A stretch of 64,000 bases of DNA from Rhizobiales bacterium NRL2 (lineage in GTDB: Bacteria > Pseudomonadota > Alphaproteobacteria > Minwuiales > Minwuiaceae). The position numbers and the translations under genes were made by a program. Within the stretch, counting starts at the first letter, position 1, and each line of letters starts with the position of its first letter. The DNA is taken from assembly GCA_001664005.1 (NCBI GenBank), contig CP016093.1, forward strand, positions 3,897,031 through 3,961,030, read 5' to 3'. This document shows positions 25,194 through 34,717 of this stretch, piece after piece. The notes beneath the pieces were generated by a model. That model was not told the DNA's origin, searched no databases, and worked only from the letters and a program-made list of their open reading frames with translations.

Positions 25194-26339
25194 TCAGTCC
25201 AGGCCGTAGGTCGTGAGGTCGACCTTCGACATGATCTCGTCCCAGTAGAGCTGGGCCAGGGCCTCAGGATCGTCGGCCATGTCCTTGGTCAGCTTCTTGT
25301 ACTTGTCGACGAGCTCCGCGACCTTTTCGATCTTCGCCTGGGCGTTGTCGACGCCGTAGTCATTGGTGAACTGTTCGGCGATCACCTTCAGATCGCTCTC
25401 CACGAATTCATTGGAGAATTTCACCATTTCCTCGGTCGGCTCGATGATCTCGATGCCCTTGTCCGGCGCGTCGTTGAGGTTGCGCTTCGCGTCGGCGTAG
25501 TACTTCCAGGTCACGTCGGCGTTCGAGCGCGCCGAGGCCTTGAAGATCACTTCGCGCTGTTCGGGCGTCAGATCGGCCCAGACGTCACGGTTGATGTTGT
25601 TGGTCGCAACGCCGGCGAAGACGCCGCCGGGAATCTTCGTGGTGATGTACTTGGTCACGTCGAAGAGCTGCAGGTTGGTCAGCTCGGTCGCCGAGAACAT
25701 GCCGCAGTCCACGACGCCCTGGGCCATCGCTTCGTAGATATCGTTGCCCGGCACCGAGACCTTGGTGCCGCCGACCGCCTCGGCCCAGCGGCCGAAATTG
25801 GCCGCGCCGGAACGGTATTTCTTGTTCTTCAGATCCGCCATCGTGCGGATCGGCGTCGTGCAATGGAGGATGTAGGTCGGGCTGGTGCCGGTGCCCAGAT
25901 AGACCTGGTTCATCCGCTTGTGCTCGGTGAGGCATTCGGGGCAATGCAGGAAGACATATTCCGTCATGGCTGCGCCCATGGCCGTCCCGGGGCTCTCGAT
26001 CTGCTCGCCGGTGGTCGCCAGCATGGAAAGATTCGCCGCCAGATTGGTTTCCGCGTATTCCGCAGGGTAATAGGGCGGGAGAACGAAGCCCATGTCGGCG
26101 ATGCCGTCACGGATGCCCGGCGGCGTCTCCTTCAGGTTCAGCAGCGAAAGCGCGAAGACCTTCGCCTTCATGTCGCTGTTCGCCTCGATGTTCTTCGCCA
26201 GATTGTCCAGCGCGTAGAACGCGGCGCTGCCCGGCGGAAAGCCGACCGCGATCTTCAGATCCTGGGCCTGCGCCGTCGCGGCGCCGCCCAGCATGGCTGC
26301 GCCCGCCGCCGCCATGATCATGCTCCGGATGTGCTTCAT
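25194..26339 (-). CDS. dctP: TRAP transporter solute-binding protein DctP
   Basis: A 381-residue periplasmic binding protein with signal peptide (MIMAAAGAAMLGGAATAQA). The DctP fold is shown by the segment IRTMADLKNKKYR, which contains the carboxylate-binding Arg region, and by VPGNDIYEAMAQGVVDCG. An unusual Cys pair (Cys133-Pro-Glu-Cys136) lies in the middle of the protein, and the second DctP in this window has an equivalent pair. The ligand is unknown but should be a carboxylate. It is the first gene of the run dctP-dctQ-dctM-dehydratase-CoA ligase. Confidence 0.92.
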   Translation of the reverse strand: MKHIRSMIMAAAGAAMLGGAATAQAQDLKIAVGFPPGSAAFYALDNLAKNIEANSDMKAKVFALSLLNLKETPPGIRDGIADMGFVLPPYYPAEYAETNLAANLSMLATTGEQIESPGTAMGAAMTEYVFLHCPECLTEHKRMNQVYLGTGTSPTYILHCTTPIRTMADLKNKKYRSGAANFGRWAEAVGGTKVSVPGNDIYEAMAQGVVDCGMFSATELTNLQLFDVTKYITTKIPGGVFAGVATNNINRDVWADLTPEQREVIFKASARSNADVTWKYYADAKRNLNDAPDKGIEIIEPTEEMVKFSNEFVESDLKVIAEQFTNDYGVDNAQAKIEKVAELVDKYKKLTKDMADDPEALAQLYWDEIMSKVDLTTYGLD

Positions 26340-26440
26340 CTTTGTTTTCCTCCCTGTTTGACCGTATCCCGACGGCCCGTGGATATCCTAGCAGGGCCGT
26401 GGAGCAATCCGTTCCGGGAAAATTCGTCGGGTGCGTCGGG

Positions 26441-26476
26441 GGGCGCACGCCGGGCCAGAGGCCCCGGCGTGCGCCC
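26441..26476. repeat. Perfect 14-bp inverted repeat, possible terminator
   Basis: GGGCGCACGCCGGG (26441-26454) and CCCGGCGTGCGCCC (26463-26476) with an 8-base loop. It lies in the 291-base gap between the sensor kinase end (26631) and dctP start (26339), so it probably ends the upstream kinase transcript. There is no T-run on the minus strand. The rest of this gap shows no gene; an AT-rich patch at 26535-26565 may be the dctP promoter region. Confidence 0.55.
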
Positions 26477-26630
26477 AGCGATACGCGCCCCTCTCCTCCC
26501 CAAGATCAGACCGCCGGAGCGGAAGATACTCGCGGGTAGGATAATTTGCAAAGGGGTTACATTCACGATCGGCGAAAACCGGTCGAATCCGCGCCGCGCC
26601 AGACCTTTCCCCGGCGTAAAAAGCGCGAGC

Positions 26631-27971
26631 TCAGGCAGCCGGCAGGCGGAGGGTCGCCGTCAGGCCACCGCCCTGCCGATTCTGCAGCACGATGTCGCCG
26701 TCTTGCACCCGCGCGATCTCGCGGGCGATGGCGAGCCCCAGTCCCGCGCCACCGGTGGCGCGGCTGCGCGAACCTTCGAGACGCGCGAAATCGCCGAACA
26801 TCTCCTCCAGCCGCGACTCGGGTATGCCCGGCCCGTCATCATCCACCTCGACCACGGCGGCCTCCACCCCGGCGGCGACGCGCAGCCGCGCGCCACCGCC
26901 ATATTTGACCGCGTTCTCCACGAGATTGCGGATCGCGCGGCGCGTCAGTACCGGCCGGAGCGAGACGATCACGCGTGGCGACGGCTCGAAGACGACGTCG
27001 GCGCCGAGTTCGGCGAAATCCTCGGCCACGGCGTCCGCCAGCGCCGAGAGATCGACGGTCGTCGGTGCTTCCGCCGACTGGTGGACGCGGGCCAGGGTAA
27101 GGATGTCCTGCAGCGTCGCGCTCATCTCCTCGCAGGTGGCGATCATGCGTTCGCGCTCTTCCGGGTCCTCGACACTTTCCGCGCGCAGGCGGAGCGAGGC
27201 GAGTGGCGTGCGCAGGTCGTGGCCGATGGCGCCGAGCATGCGGTCCTTCTCGGTGAGCATGGCCGCGATCCGGCGCTGCATGTCGTTGAACGCCTCGGTC
27301 AGCCGACGGACATCTGCAGGTCCTTCCGCGCGCAGTTCCCGGCCGCCACCGCTGGCGCCGAACCCGGCGGCCGCATCGGTCAACCGGCCCAGGGAGCGGG
27401 CCGCGCGACGGCCGAGCCAGAGCACCGCCAGCAGCACAACGCCATAGATGACTGCCGTCTGCACCAGCAGGCGCCCCAGCAGCCAGTCATCCTCGCGCGG
27501 CGCGATCGCCGGCACGTTGATCCAGAGCGCCTGTCCGGCCTTCGCCGAGACCAGATAGAGCTGACGGGGTTCCGGCTCGCCATCCGGCCCGGGCGGCTGT
27601 CGGCGCGGATTGCCCCGCCATTCGCCGGCCCCGGTCACGCGGACCTCGGCAACATTCGCGCCGAGGGCACCCAGCCCGTCGGCGATGCGCGCCTCCAGCG
27701 CCGGCTCCCGCGGCGCGGCGGCGTCGACCGCGCTGTCGGCGCTGATCCGGACGCGCCGGCCGAAAGGTCCCCGCCGCTCCCCGACGCCCTGCTGCAGCCG
27801 TTCGGCCGCATCATGTATGCGGGCGATGGCAGGCGCGCTAATGGCGTTCAGGCTGCGCTCCCGCCGCTCGCCATAAAGCAGCGCGAAGTTGATCGCCTGG
27901 GCGACGAACAACGCCGCGGCGACCAGCAGGGCGAGCTGGGCGGCCAGCGTCCTGGGGCGGGCGAGTCTCAC
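26631..27971 (-). CDS. Sensor histidine kinase, EnvZ/OmpR type
   Basis: A 446-residue membrane kinase: helix at about residues 10-32, a periplasmic domain of roughly 130 residues, a second helix at 165-187, then a HAMP linker and the H box GHDLRTPLASLRLRAE with His251. The ATPase domain has LVENAVKYGG, DDDGPGIP and GGAGLGLAIAREIAR. Its start overlaps the stop of the response regulator gene by 4 bases. A gene for an eight-EF-hand protein lies upstream on the same strand. The stimulus is unknown. Confidence 0.93.
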   Translation of the reverse strand: MRLARPRTLAAQLALLVAAALFVAQAINFALLYGERRERSLNAISAPAIARIHDAAERLQQGVGERRGPFGRRVRISADSAVDAAAPREPALEARIADGLGALGANVAEVRVTGAGEWRGNPRRQPPGPDGEPEPRQLYLVSAKAGQALWINVPAIAPREDDWLLGRLLVQTAVIYGVVLLAVLWLGRRAARSLGRLTDAAAGFGASGGGRELRAEGPADVRRLTEAFNDMQRRIAAMLTEKDRMLGAIGHDLRTPLASLRLRAESVEDPEERERMIATCEEMSATLQDILTLARVHQSAEAPTTVDLSALADAVAEDFAELGADVVFEPSPRVIVSLRPVLTRRAIRNLVENAVKYGGGARLRVAAGVEAAVVEVDDDGPGIPESRLEEMFGDFARLEGSRSRATGGAGLGLAIAREIARVQDGDIVLQNRQGGGLTATLRLPAA

Positions 27972-28690
27972 AGCCGCTCCACCTCGGCAGCGAGCGAGTA
28001 CCCGCCCCCGCGGACGGTACGGATCAACTCTGGATTACGGGGGTCCACCTCGATCTTGCGGCGCAGGCGGCTGACCTGATTGTCGACGGCGCGGTCGAAC
28101 GCGCCGGCCTCTCGGCCCTGGGTGATATCGAGGAGGTGGTCGCGCGACAGCACCTGGCGCGGGCGCGTGACCAGCGCAAGCAGCAGATTGAATTCGCCGG
28201 TCGACAGCGCCACGGAGACGCCGTCGCGGTCGACGAGCGCCCGCTCGCCGGCCTTCAGCACCCAGTTGCCGAAACGGTAACTCGCCGTCTCCGGCGCCCG
28301 CTGCGGCCGCGGGCCGCCGCCGGCGCGGCGCAGTATGCCGCGGATGCGCGCGACCAGTTCGCGGGGATTGAAAGGCTTCACCACATAGTCGTCGGCGCCC
28401 ATCTCCAGGCCGACGATGCGGTCCGTCTCGTCGCTGCGCGCCGTCAGCAGGACGACGGGCAACTCGCCGTTGACCCGGATGTGGCGGCAGAGGCTGAGCC
28501 CGTCCTCGCCCGGCATCATGATGTCCAGCACGACAAGATCGACCGCGTAGGCGGCAAGCCGCGCGCGGGCCGCACCCGCGTCCGCCGCCTGGGTGACGCG
28601 GAAACCGTTGCGCGACAGGAAGGCGGCGAGCGGCTCCCGGATGGCGCGCTCGTCATCGACGAGCAGGATATGCGGCTTCGTGTCGTTCAT
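27968..28690 (-). CDS. Response regulator, OmpR family
   Basis: A 240-residue DNA-binding regulator. The receiver domain (1-~120) has the acidic pair D12/D13, phosphoacceptor Asp56 (VVLDIMMPG) and Lys105 (VVKPFNP). The winged-helix domain ends VRGGGYSL. The ATG at 28690 gives the normal N-terminus (HILLVDDE); an in-frame codon at 28708 is less likely. It is cotranslated with the kinase, and the EF-hand gene ends 110 bases upstream in the same direction. Confidence 0.93.
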   Translation of the reverse strand: MNDTKPHILLVDDERAIREPLAAFLSRNGFRVTQAADAGAARARLAAYAVDLVVLDIMMPGEDGLSLCRHIRVNGELPVVLLTARSDETDRIVGLEMGADDYVVKPFNPRELVARIRGILRRAGGGPRPQRAPETASYRFGNWVLKAGERALVDRDGVSVALSTGEFNLLLALVTRPRQVLSRDHLLDITQGREAGAFDRAVDNQVSRLRRKIEVDPRNPELIRTVRGGGYSLAAEVERL

Positions 28691-28800
28691 GAGCCCCCGG
28701 CGCGGCATGGCCTATCGCTTGTCATCAGATCGGTCGCCGCCCGGGGAAATCCAGTGTCCGGGGGCGACGGCGCGCCGCCGCCCCCGTTGACCGGCGGCAC

Positions 28801-29541
28801 CTACTGACGGTGCTGCTTCTTCCAGTTCTCGCGCGCGCTCTCGCGCTCGGCTTCGGTGACGACGCCGTCATTGTCGGCGTCCATCCTGTCGAAGAAGCCC
28901 AGCACGCGGCCCTCGAACTCCGATTTCGAGACGCTGCCGTCGCCGTCGGAATCCATCATGCCGCGCTTGCCGTGGCCGCCCTTGCCGGACCGCTCGCCGT
29001 GATGTTCTGCCCAGGCGGCCTTGATCTCCTCCCGGCTGACGGCGCCGTCGCCGTCGGCGTCGAGCCGGGCGAACTTCTCGGCACGGGCCGCGTCGAACTC
29101 GGTGCGGGTGACCGAGCCATCGCCGTCGCTGTCCATCCTGGCGCCACGCTTGCCATGGCGGCCCGTCATCTCGTCAGCAGCGATGACGCCATCGCCATTG
29201 TCGTCCATGCGGGCGAACCTGTCGTCGGCGCGGGCGTCGAACTCGGCGCGCGAGATCGTGCCGTCACCGTCGGGGTCCATCGTGCCATGCTTGCCGCCAT
29301 GGCCGTCGCCGCGCTTCTCCGCATGTCGGCTCCAGGCCGCCTTCATCTCCTCGCCGGAGATCAGGCCGTCGCCATCGACGTCCAGCCTCGCGAAGTGCTT
29401 CTCGACACTGGCCGTCATCTCCTCGCGGGTCAGTTTGCCATCGCCGTCGGCGTCCGCACGGAACTTGCCGCCGGCCTGGACGGCCAGCGAGCCGGTCAGC
29501 AGCATCGCCGCCGCGCCGGCCAGAATGATCGATTTCTTCAT
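28801..29541 (-). CDS. Exported protein with eight EF-hand calcium-binding loops
   Basis: A 246-residue protein with a signal peptide (SIILAGAAAMLLTGSLAVQA). The mature part is almost entirely EF-hands: canonical DxDGDG loops begin at residues 30, 54, 89, 113, 137, 161, 197 and 221, each with Glu or a fitting residue at position 12. Most are spaced 24 residues apart, and basic Gly/His-rich linkers separate them into blocks (2, 4, 2). It should bind several Ca2+ ions in the periplasm. It precedes the response regulator and kinase on the same strand and is divergent from the BON-domain gene. No known family gives its job; a Ca2+ buffer or sensor for the two-component system is inference. Confidence 0.88.
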   Translation of the reverse strand: MKKSIILAGAAAMLLTGSLAVQAGGKFRADADGDGKLTREEMTASVEKHFARLDVDGDGLISGEEMKAAWSRHAEKRGDGHGGKHGTMDPDGDGTISRAEFDARADDRFARMDDNGDGVIAADEMTGRHGKRGARMDSDGDGSVTRTEFDAARAEKFARLDADGDGAVSREEIKAAWAEHHGERSGKGGHGKRGMMDSDGDGSVSKSEFEGRVLGFFDRMDADNDGVVTEAERESARENWKKQHRQ

Positions 29542-29747
29542 CTCGGGTCCTTTCCGTTGATGGGTTCGGCGCATCGCGCCGCCTGTCATCAATCTGGCGA
29601 CCTCGTGTCGCCCTTGTTTGCCGATTTCGTGGAGTTATGTCGCGGATTGTTACAGGCAGCGGGAACCATCGGCCGCCCCTGCGGCGTCCTGCAGATGACA
29701 GCCGCGCCAGGAAGAACGCATTCGAAGAAGAACACTGGGAGGATTCC

Positions 29748-31295
29748 GTGAGAACGATCCCGACATTCAGCGGCGCGCGCACCGCTCTGATCGTTACAGC
29801 CCTGTCAGCCACGATGCTGGCGGGCGGCGCAACATCTGCGCCGCAGAGCGCCGCGGAAATCGACGATCCCAACCTGGCCGATGCCGTGGCCGACGAGATC
29901 GCCCACGAGCAGGGCGTCGAGAGCAGCACCATCCAGGCGACCGCGGAGGATGGTGTGGTGACTCTCTCCGGCACCGTTCAGGATCTGCTGGCGAAGCGCC
30001 GCGCCGAGACCATCGCGGGAACGGTCCTGGGCGTGAAGTCGGTGGAGAACGAACTGACAGTGAATCCGCCGGAGGATCTGCAGTCCGACCGGGTCGGCAC
30101 CATGGTCGTCGCCGCGCTGGCCGCCGATCCGGCCACGGAGAGCTGGGAAATCGACGTCGAGACCGACAGTGAAGGCCATGTCGCCCTGTCCGGCCGGGTC
30201 CAGTCCGGGCAGGAAGCGCGGCTGGCCGAACGCGTCGCCATGAGCGTCGCCGGCGTCACCGGGGTGACCAACGCGCTGACCATCGAACCGGCAGTGACCC
30301 GGTCCGACGGCGAGATCCGCGAGGACGTCACCGCCCGCCTCGACTGGTCGGCCCTGTTCAGTGACGAGTACATCGACGTTGCGGTGGCCGACGGCGTCGT
30401 GCATCTCAGCGGCGACGTCTTCAGTGCAGCGGAACGGGCGCGCGCCGTCTCCGAGGCCCATGTGCGGGGCGTGACCGGGGTCGACGCGAGCGGACTGAAG
30501 GTCGCATTCGCCGAGAACGGGCGCGCGCCGGCGAATCCGGAGCCGGGCCAGCCGCGGGACGATGCGGCGATACGCCAGGCCGTTCAGTCCGCGCTGATGG
30601 CGAATCCCCGCGTCGACCGGGGCGGCACCGAGACCTTCGTCGACGACGGGGTCGTCACGCTGCGGGGCGGGGTCGACAATCTCGCGGCCAAGGAGGCCGC
30701 GGGCGATGCCGCCGGCAAGATCATCGGCGTCGAACGGGTCGAGAACCGCATGCACGTCAACCGCTCGAAACCGATGAGCGACCCTGAACTCGAACAGGAC
30801 ATCGTCAACGCGTTCATCCGGCATCCGGACGTCGAGGCCAGCGATTTCGTGGTGAAGGTCCGCAACGGCGTCGTCAGTCTCTACGGCAACGTGGACAGCT
30901 TCTTCGAACAGTCGCAGGCCTACAAGGCGGCGAGCCGCGTGGGCGGCGTCGCGCGGGTCGAGAACCACATGGATGTGCGGGACAATGTCAGGCCCTTCGT
31001 CAGCGACCTCTACGCCGACAACGTCCGCTACGAGAGCTATGACTGGTGGTCCGACTACCGGGAGCCGCGGACGATGAAGAGCGACGCAGAAATCGCCGCG
31101 GCCATTCGCGACGAGCTTTCGTGGAGCCCCTTCGTGCTGGCGGAGAACGTGGAAATCGTCGTGCAGGATGGCCGGGCGACGCTCGGGGGAACCGTGAACT
31201 CCGTGCGTGCGCGTCAGGCCGCGATCGAGAACGCCTGGGAAGGCGGAGCGGTGTGGGTTCGCAACGAGATCGAGGTCGCCGCGCCGCGTTCCTGA
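29748..31295 (+). CDS. Exported protein with six BON domains
   Basis: A 515-residue protein starting at GTG 29748 (GGGAGGA upstream), with a signal peptide (ALIVTALSATMLAGGATSA). The rest is six consecutive BON domains, each with a variant of the core D-G-V-V-x-L-x-G-x-V (for example DGVVTLSGTV, DGVVHLSGDV, NGVVSLYGNV). BON domains bind membranes or lipids; OsmY, with two, is an osmotically induced periplasmic protein. Six is many for the family. It is divergent from the EF-hand/two-component group, with 206 bases between, which suggests shared control of envelope stress genes. Confidence 0.88.
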   Translation: MRTIPTFSGARTALIVTALSATMLAGGATSAPQSAAEIDDPNLADAVADEIAHEQGVESSTIQATAEDGVVTLSGTVQDLLAKRRAETIAGTVLGVKSVENELTVNPPEDLQSDRVGTMVVAALAADPATESWEIDVETDSEGHVALSGRVQSGQEARLAERVAMSVAGVTGVTNALTIEPAVTRSDGEIREDVTARLDWSALFSDEYIDVAVADGVVHLSGDVFSAAERARAVSEAHVRGVTGVDASGLKVAFAENGRAPANPEPGQPRDDAAIRQAVQSALMANPRVDRGGTETFVDDGVVTLRGGVDNLAAKEAAGDAAGKIIGVERVENRMHVNRSKPMSDPELEQDIVNAFIRHPDVEASDFVVKVRNGVVSLYGNVDSFFEQSQAYKAASRVGGVARVENHMDVRDNVRPFVSDLYADNVRYESYDWWSDYREPRTMKSDAEIAAAIRDELSWSPFVLAENVEIVVQDGRATLGGTVNSVRARQAAIENAWEGGAVWVRNEIEVAAPRS

Positions 31296-31435
31296 GTCCC
31301 GGTCACCTCAACGGCGGCGGCAGAGGACGCCGAAGCGCTGAGCTTCCGCGTCTCTCTCCTGCCCGGACCTCGGGGCTTGTGCGGTCGCGCCCGCCGTGAC
31401 CAAGTAGGCGGGAACGAAGAGCCGGAAACAGGCCC

Positions 31436-31942
31436 ATGAGCAGTATCCTCGCCATCCACCTGCCCGACCGCATCGAGGCGGCGGTGCACGCGTTCCTGGA
31501 CGCCGCCTGCGACCAGGGACTGCGGGTGGCGACCGCCGAAAGCTGCACCGGCGGCCTCCTTGCATCGCTGCTGACCGACATCGAGGGCTCCTCCCACGCC
31601 TTCGAGTGCGGTCTGGTGGTGTATACGGACAAGGCGAAACGCGACATCCTGGCCGTGCCGGCGGCGGTCCTTGAGCGTCACGGCGCCGTGGCCGAGGCGA
31701 CCGCCATCGCCATGGCCGAGGGGGCAATGCGTCGAACCGCGGCCGACATCGCCATGGCGGTGACAGGATTCGCCGGCCCGGCGGGGGTGGACGACGAAGA
31801 GGGACTGGTGCATTTCGCCTGCGCCCGGAAGGGGCGCGAGACCCGCCATCGCGAGGAGCACTTCGGACCGATCGGTCGCGGACAGGTGCGCGTGGCGTGT
31901 ATAGAGATTGCGATTGCGATGATGAGCGAGATGCTGAAATGA
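31436..31942 (+). CDS. pncC: Nicotinamide-nucleotide amidohydrolase (CinA C-terminal family)
   Basis: A 168-residue stand-alone CinA C-domain protein that converts NMN to nicotinate mononucleotide and ammonia, recycling NMN made by DNA ligase and other NAD-consuming enzymes. The active-site loop AESCTGG (residues 34-40, with Ser36) and the segment AVTGFAGP are intact. Its stop overlaps the nadE start (ATGA). This places NMN deamidation and the last step of NAD synthesis in one transcript, which strengthens the assignment. Confidence 0.9.
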   Translation: MSSILAIHLPDRIEAAVHAFLDAACDQGLRVATAESCTGGLLASLLTDIEGSSHAFECGLVVYTDKAKRDILAVPAAVLERHGAVAEATAIAMAEGAMRRTAADIAMAVTGFAGPAGVDDEEGLVHFACARKGRETRHREEHFGPIGRGQVRVACIEIAIAMMSEMLK

Positions 31943-34008
31943 GCAGAGAGCGGACCGGCCCCGATCATTTCCATGCCATGCACCGCCACGGTTTCGTGCG
32001 GGTGGCGACCAGCACGCCGCGCGTGCTGACCGCCGATGTCGGCTTCAACCGCGACGCCATACTGGCGGAAGCCCGGCGGGCCGACGCGGCGAACGTCGAC
32101 CTGCTGATCTACCCGGAACTCTGCGTCTCCTCCTACGCGCTCGACGACCTGCACCTCCAGACGGCGCTGCTCGACACGGTCGAGGACGCCATCGCCGAGA
32201 TCATCTCGGCGAGCGCGGAACTGTCGCCCGTGCTGCTGATCGGCGCGCCGCTGCGCCATCGCGGCCGGCTCTACAACTGCGGCCTGGCCGTCTCGCGCGG
32301 CCGGCTGCTCGGCGTGGTGCCGAAGTCCTTCCTGCCGAACTACCGCGAATATTACGAGAAACGCTGGTTCGCCCATGGCCGGAACATCCGCAACGAAACC
32401 ATCCGGGCCGGCGGCGTCGAGGCGCCGTTCGGCAGCGACCTGATCTTCGAGGCCGAGGATCTGGCGGGCTTCTTCTTCCACATCGAGATCTGCGAGGACT
32501 TCTGGGCCGCCGTGCCACCGTCCTCGGCCGCCGCCCTCGCGGGCGCGACGATCCTGACCAACCTGTCGGCCTCCAACATCACCATCGGCAAGTCCGACGA
32601 GCGCCACATGCTGTGCAAGTCGCAGTCGGCGCGCGCGGTCGCGGCCTACGCCTATTCCGCCGCCGGGCCGGGCGAAAGCACCACGGATCTGGCCTGGGAC
32701 GGACAGGGCATGATCTACGAGCTGGGCGACCTGATGGCCGAATCCGAGCGCTTTCCCACCGAGCCACAGCTCTGTATCGCCGACATCGACACCGCCCGCA
32801 TCCTGGGCGAGCGGATGCGGCACCAGACCTTCAACGATTCGGCCAACGACCAGCACCACCCCGAACGCGAATTCCGCCGCATCGCCTTCATGCACCAGCC
32901 CTGCTACCGCGACATCGGGCTGATCCGCCCGATCCGCCGCTTCCCCTTCGTGCCCAACCGCCAGAGCCACCTCGATCAGGACTGCTACGAGGCCTTCAAC
33001 ATCCAGGTGGAAGGTCTTTGCCGGCGCTTTCAGGCGACAGGCGGCGGCAGCATGGTGATCGGCGTCTCGGGCGGGCTCGATTCGACCCACGCGCTGATCG
33101 TCGCGGCCAAGGCCTGCGACCGGCTGGGGGTTCCGCGCAAGAAGATCCTGGGATTCACCCTGCCCGGTTTCGCCACCAGTTCGGGCACCAAGAGCAACGC
33201 CTGGAAGCTGATGGACGCGCTGGGCGTGACGGCCGAGGAGATCGACATCCGGCCAGCCGCCGAGCAGATGCTCAAGGACATGGGCCATCCCTTCTCGCAA
33301 GGGGAGCCGGTCTATGACATCGCCTTCGAGAACGTCCAGGCGGGCCTCAGGACGGACTACCTGTTCCGGCTCGCCAACCAGCGCGGCGGCTTTGTCGTCG
33401 GCACGGGCGACCTATCGGAACTGGCACTGGGCTGGTGCACCTACGGCGTGGGCGACCAGATGAGCCACTACAACGTCAACGCCGGCGTGCCGAAGACGCT
33501 GATCCAGTACCTGATCCGCTGGACCGAGCGCACCAGCCAGTTCGACGATGCGGCGAATGCGGTGCTGGACGCCATCCTGGATACGGAGATCTCGCCGGAA
33601 CTGGTGCCCACGGGCGAGGAGGAGGAACTGCAGAGCACCCAGGACAAGATCGGTCCCTACGAACTGCACGACTTCTTCCTCTATCACACGATCCGCTACG
33701 GCCAGCCCCCCTCCAAGGTCGCCTTCCTGGCCTTTCACGCCTGGCGGGACGTGACACAGGGCCTCTGGCCCATCGACTTCCCCGACGATGCGCGCAACCA
33801 GTACGACCTGGCTGCGATCCGCAAGTGGCTGGAAAGCTTCCTGTGGCGCTTCTTCGAGTTCAGCCAGTTCAAGCGCTCGGCCCTGCCCAACGGACCCAAG
33901 ATCTCCTCCGGCGGGGCGCTTTCGCCCCGCGGCGACTGGCGCGCGCCTTCGGACGCCAAGGCCACCGTTTGGCTGGAGGAACTGCGCCGCTCGGTGCCGG
34001 AAGCGTAG
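31939..34008 (+). CDS. nadE: Glutamine-dependent NAD+ synthetase
   Basis: A 689-residue two-domain enzyme, the long form known from Mycobacterium and many alphaproteobacteria. Residues ~20-310 are a nitrilase-type glutaminase with Glu (YPELC), Lys ([17 protein letters not shown], in part) and nucleophile Cys in the motif EICEDFW. The C-terminal synthetase carries the pyrophosphatase loop [13 protein letters not shown] and later [12 protein letters not shown]. It makes NAD from nicotinate adenine dinucleotide, using ammonia released from glutamine. The ATG at 31939 lies in the pncC stop; the next Met is near residue 28 and could be the start instead. Confidence 0.95.
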   Translation: MSRERTGPDHFHAMHRHGFVRVATSTPRVLTADVGFNRDAILAEARRADAANVDLLIYPELCVSSYALDDLHLQTALLDTVEDAIAEIISASAELSPVLLIGAPLRHRGRLYNCGLAVSRGRLLGVVPKSFLPNYREYYEKRWFAHGRNIRNETIRAGGVEAPFGSDLIFEAEDLAGFFFHIEICEDFWAAVPPSSAAALAGATILTNLSASNITIGKSDERHMLCKSQSARAVAAYAYSAAGPGESTTDLAWDGQGMIYELGDLMAESERFPTEPQLCIADIDTARILGERMRHQTFNDSANDQHHPEREFRRIAFMHQPCYRDIGLIRPIRRFPFVPNRQSHLDQDCYEAFNIQVEGLCRRFQATGGGSMVIGVSGGLDSTHALIVAAKACDRLGVPRKKILGFTLPGFATSSGTKSNAWKLMDALGVTAEEIDIRPAAEQMLKDMGHPFSQGEPVYDIAFENVQAGLRTDYLFRLANQRGGFVVGTGDLSELALGWCTYGVGDQMSHYNVNAGVPKTLIQYLIRWTERTSQFDDAANAVLDAILDTEISPELVPTGEEEELQSTQDKIGPYELHDFFLYHTIRYGQPPSKVAFLAFHAWRDVTQGLWPIDFPDDARNQYDLAAIRKWLESFLWRFFEFSQFKRSALPNGPKISSGGALSPRGDWRAPSDAKATVWLEELRRSVPEA

Positions 34009-34123
34009 CCGCCGAATCGCAGGGGCATCGCCGCCGGTACGATCCGGGTGCGGAAGGGGTGGCGTGAAACCGCGCGCCAGCGGATAATCGGCGGAACGCG
34101 ATTCAAGGGGGTGGTGCGGGACA

Positions 34124-34708
34124 ATGCTGCCAGCCACGCCGCGATTACCGGAGCCGATACGCGCGCGCTTTGCCGGCGCAAGCCCTCAGATCGTGGAGTT
34201 TCTCGAACTCTGGAACCGTTCCCGTCATGGCGCGCTGGTGCCGCTCCGGCGCGAGCTCGATCCCTTCCAGGCGCCCCGGCTGCTGCGTCATGTCTGGCTC
34301 TACCAGTACCTGCCGGACAGGGACGACTTCGTCTGCAAGCTGGCCGGAGAAAACGTCAACGAAGCCTGGGGCGGCCGGCTGAAGGGCCAGATGCTGAGCG
34401 ACGTGGTCGGGCCAGCCCACAGGGACGCCGCGATCCGCCGCTGGCGAGGCGTGATCGAGACGCCCTGCATTCTCTACGGCGCCATAGGCCCCGAACGGCA
34501 AGACGCCGACGGCCGCCCGATCGCCGAGCGGCTGGTGCTGCCGCTGGCGACAGCGATCGACATCGTCGACCACACGATCGGCATCAGCCTCTACAGCGTC
34601 AGCCAGACCGACCGGGATCTCATCCGGCCGGTATGGGACGACATGCTGCGCATTCCCTGCGCCGAGTTCCAGGCCTTCGATTCGCCCGATCCGCCGGACG
34701 CCGCCTGA
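34124..34708 (+). CDS. PAS domain protein (PAS_5 type)
   Basis: A 194-residue soluble protein consisting of one PAS-like domain. The pattern (FLELWNRSRHGALVPLRREL, then LRHVWLYQYLPDRDDFVCKLAGENVN, in part LAGENVNEAWGGRLKG) is that of the short stand-alone PAS_5 proteins common in Rhodospirillales-type alphaproteobacteria. It has no output domain, so it may regulate a partner. Function unknown. It stands alone between nadE and a convergent small membrane protein. Confidence 0.75.
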   Translation: MLPATPRLPEPIRARFAGASPQIVEFLELWNRSRHGALVPLRRELDPFQAPRLLRHVWLYQYLPDRDDFVCKLAGENVNEAWGGRLKGQMLSDVVGPAHRDAAIRRWRGVIETPCILYGAIGPERQDADGRPIAERLVLPLATAIDIVDHTIGISLYSVSQTDRDLIRPVWDDMLRIPCAEFQAFDSPDPPDAA

Positions 34709-34717
34709 CGGCGGCGG

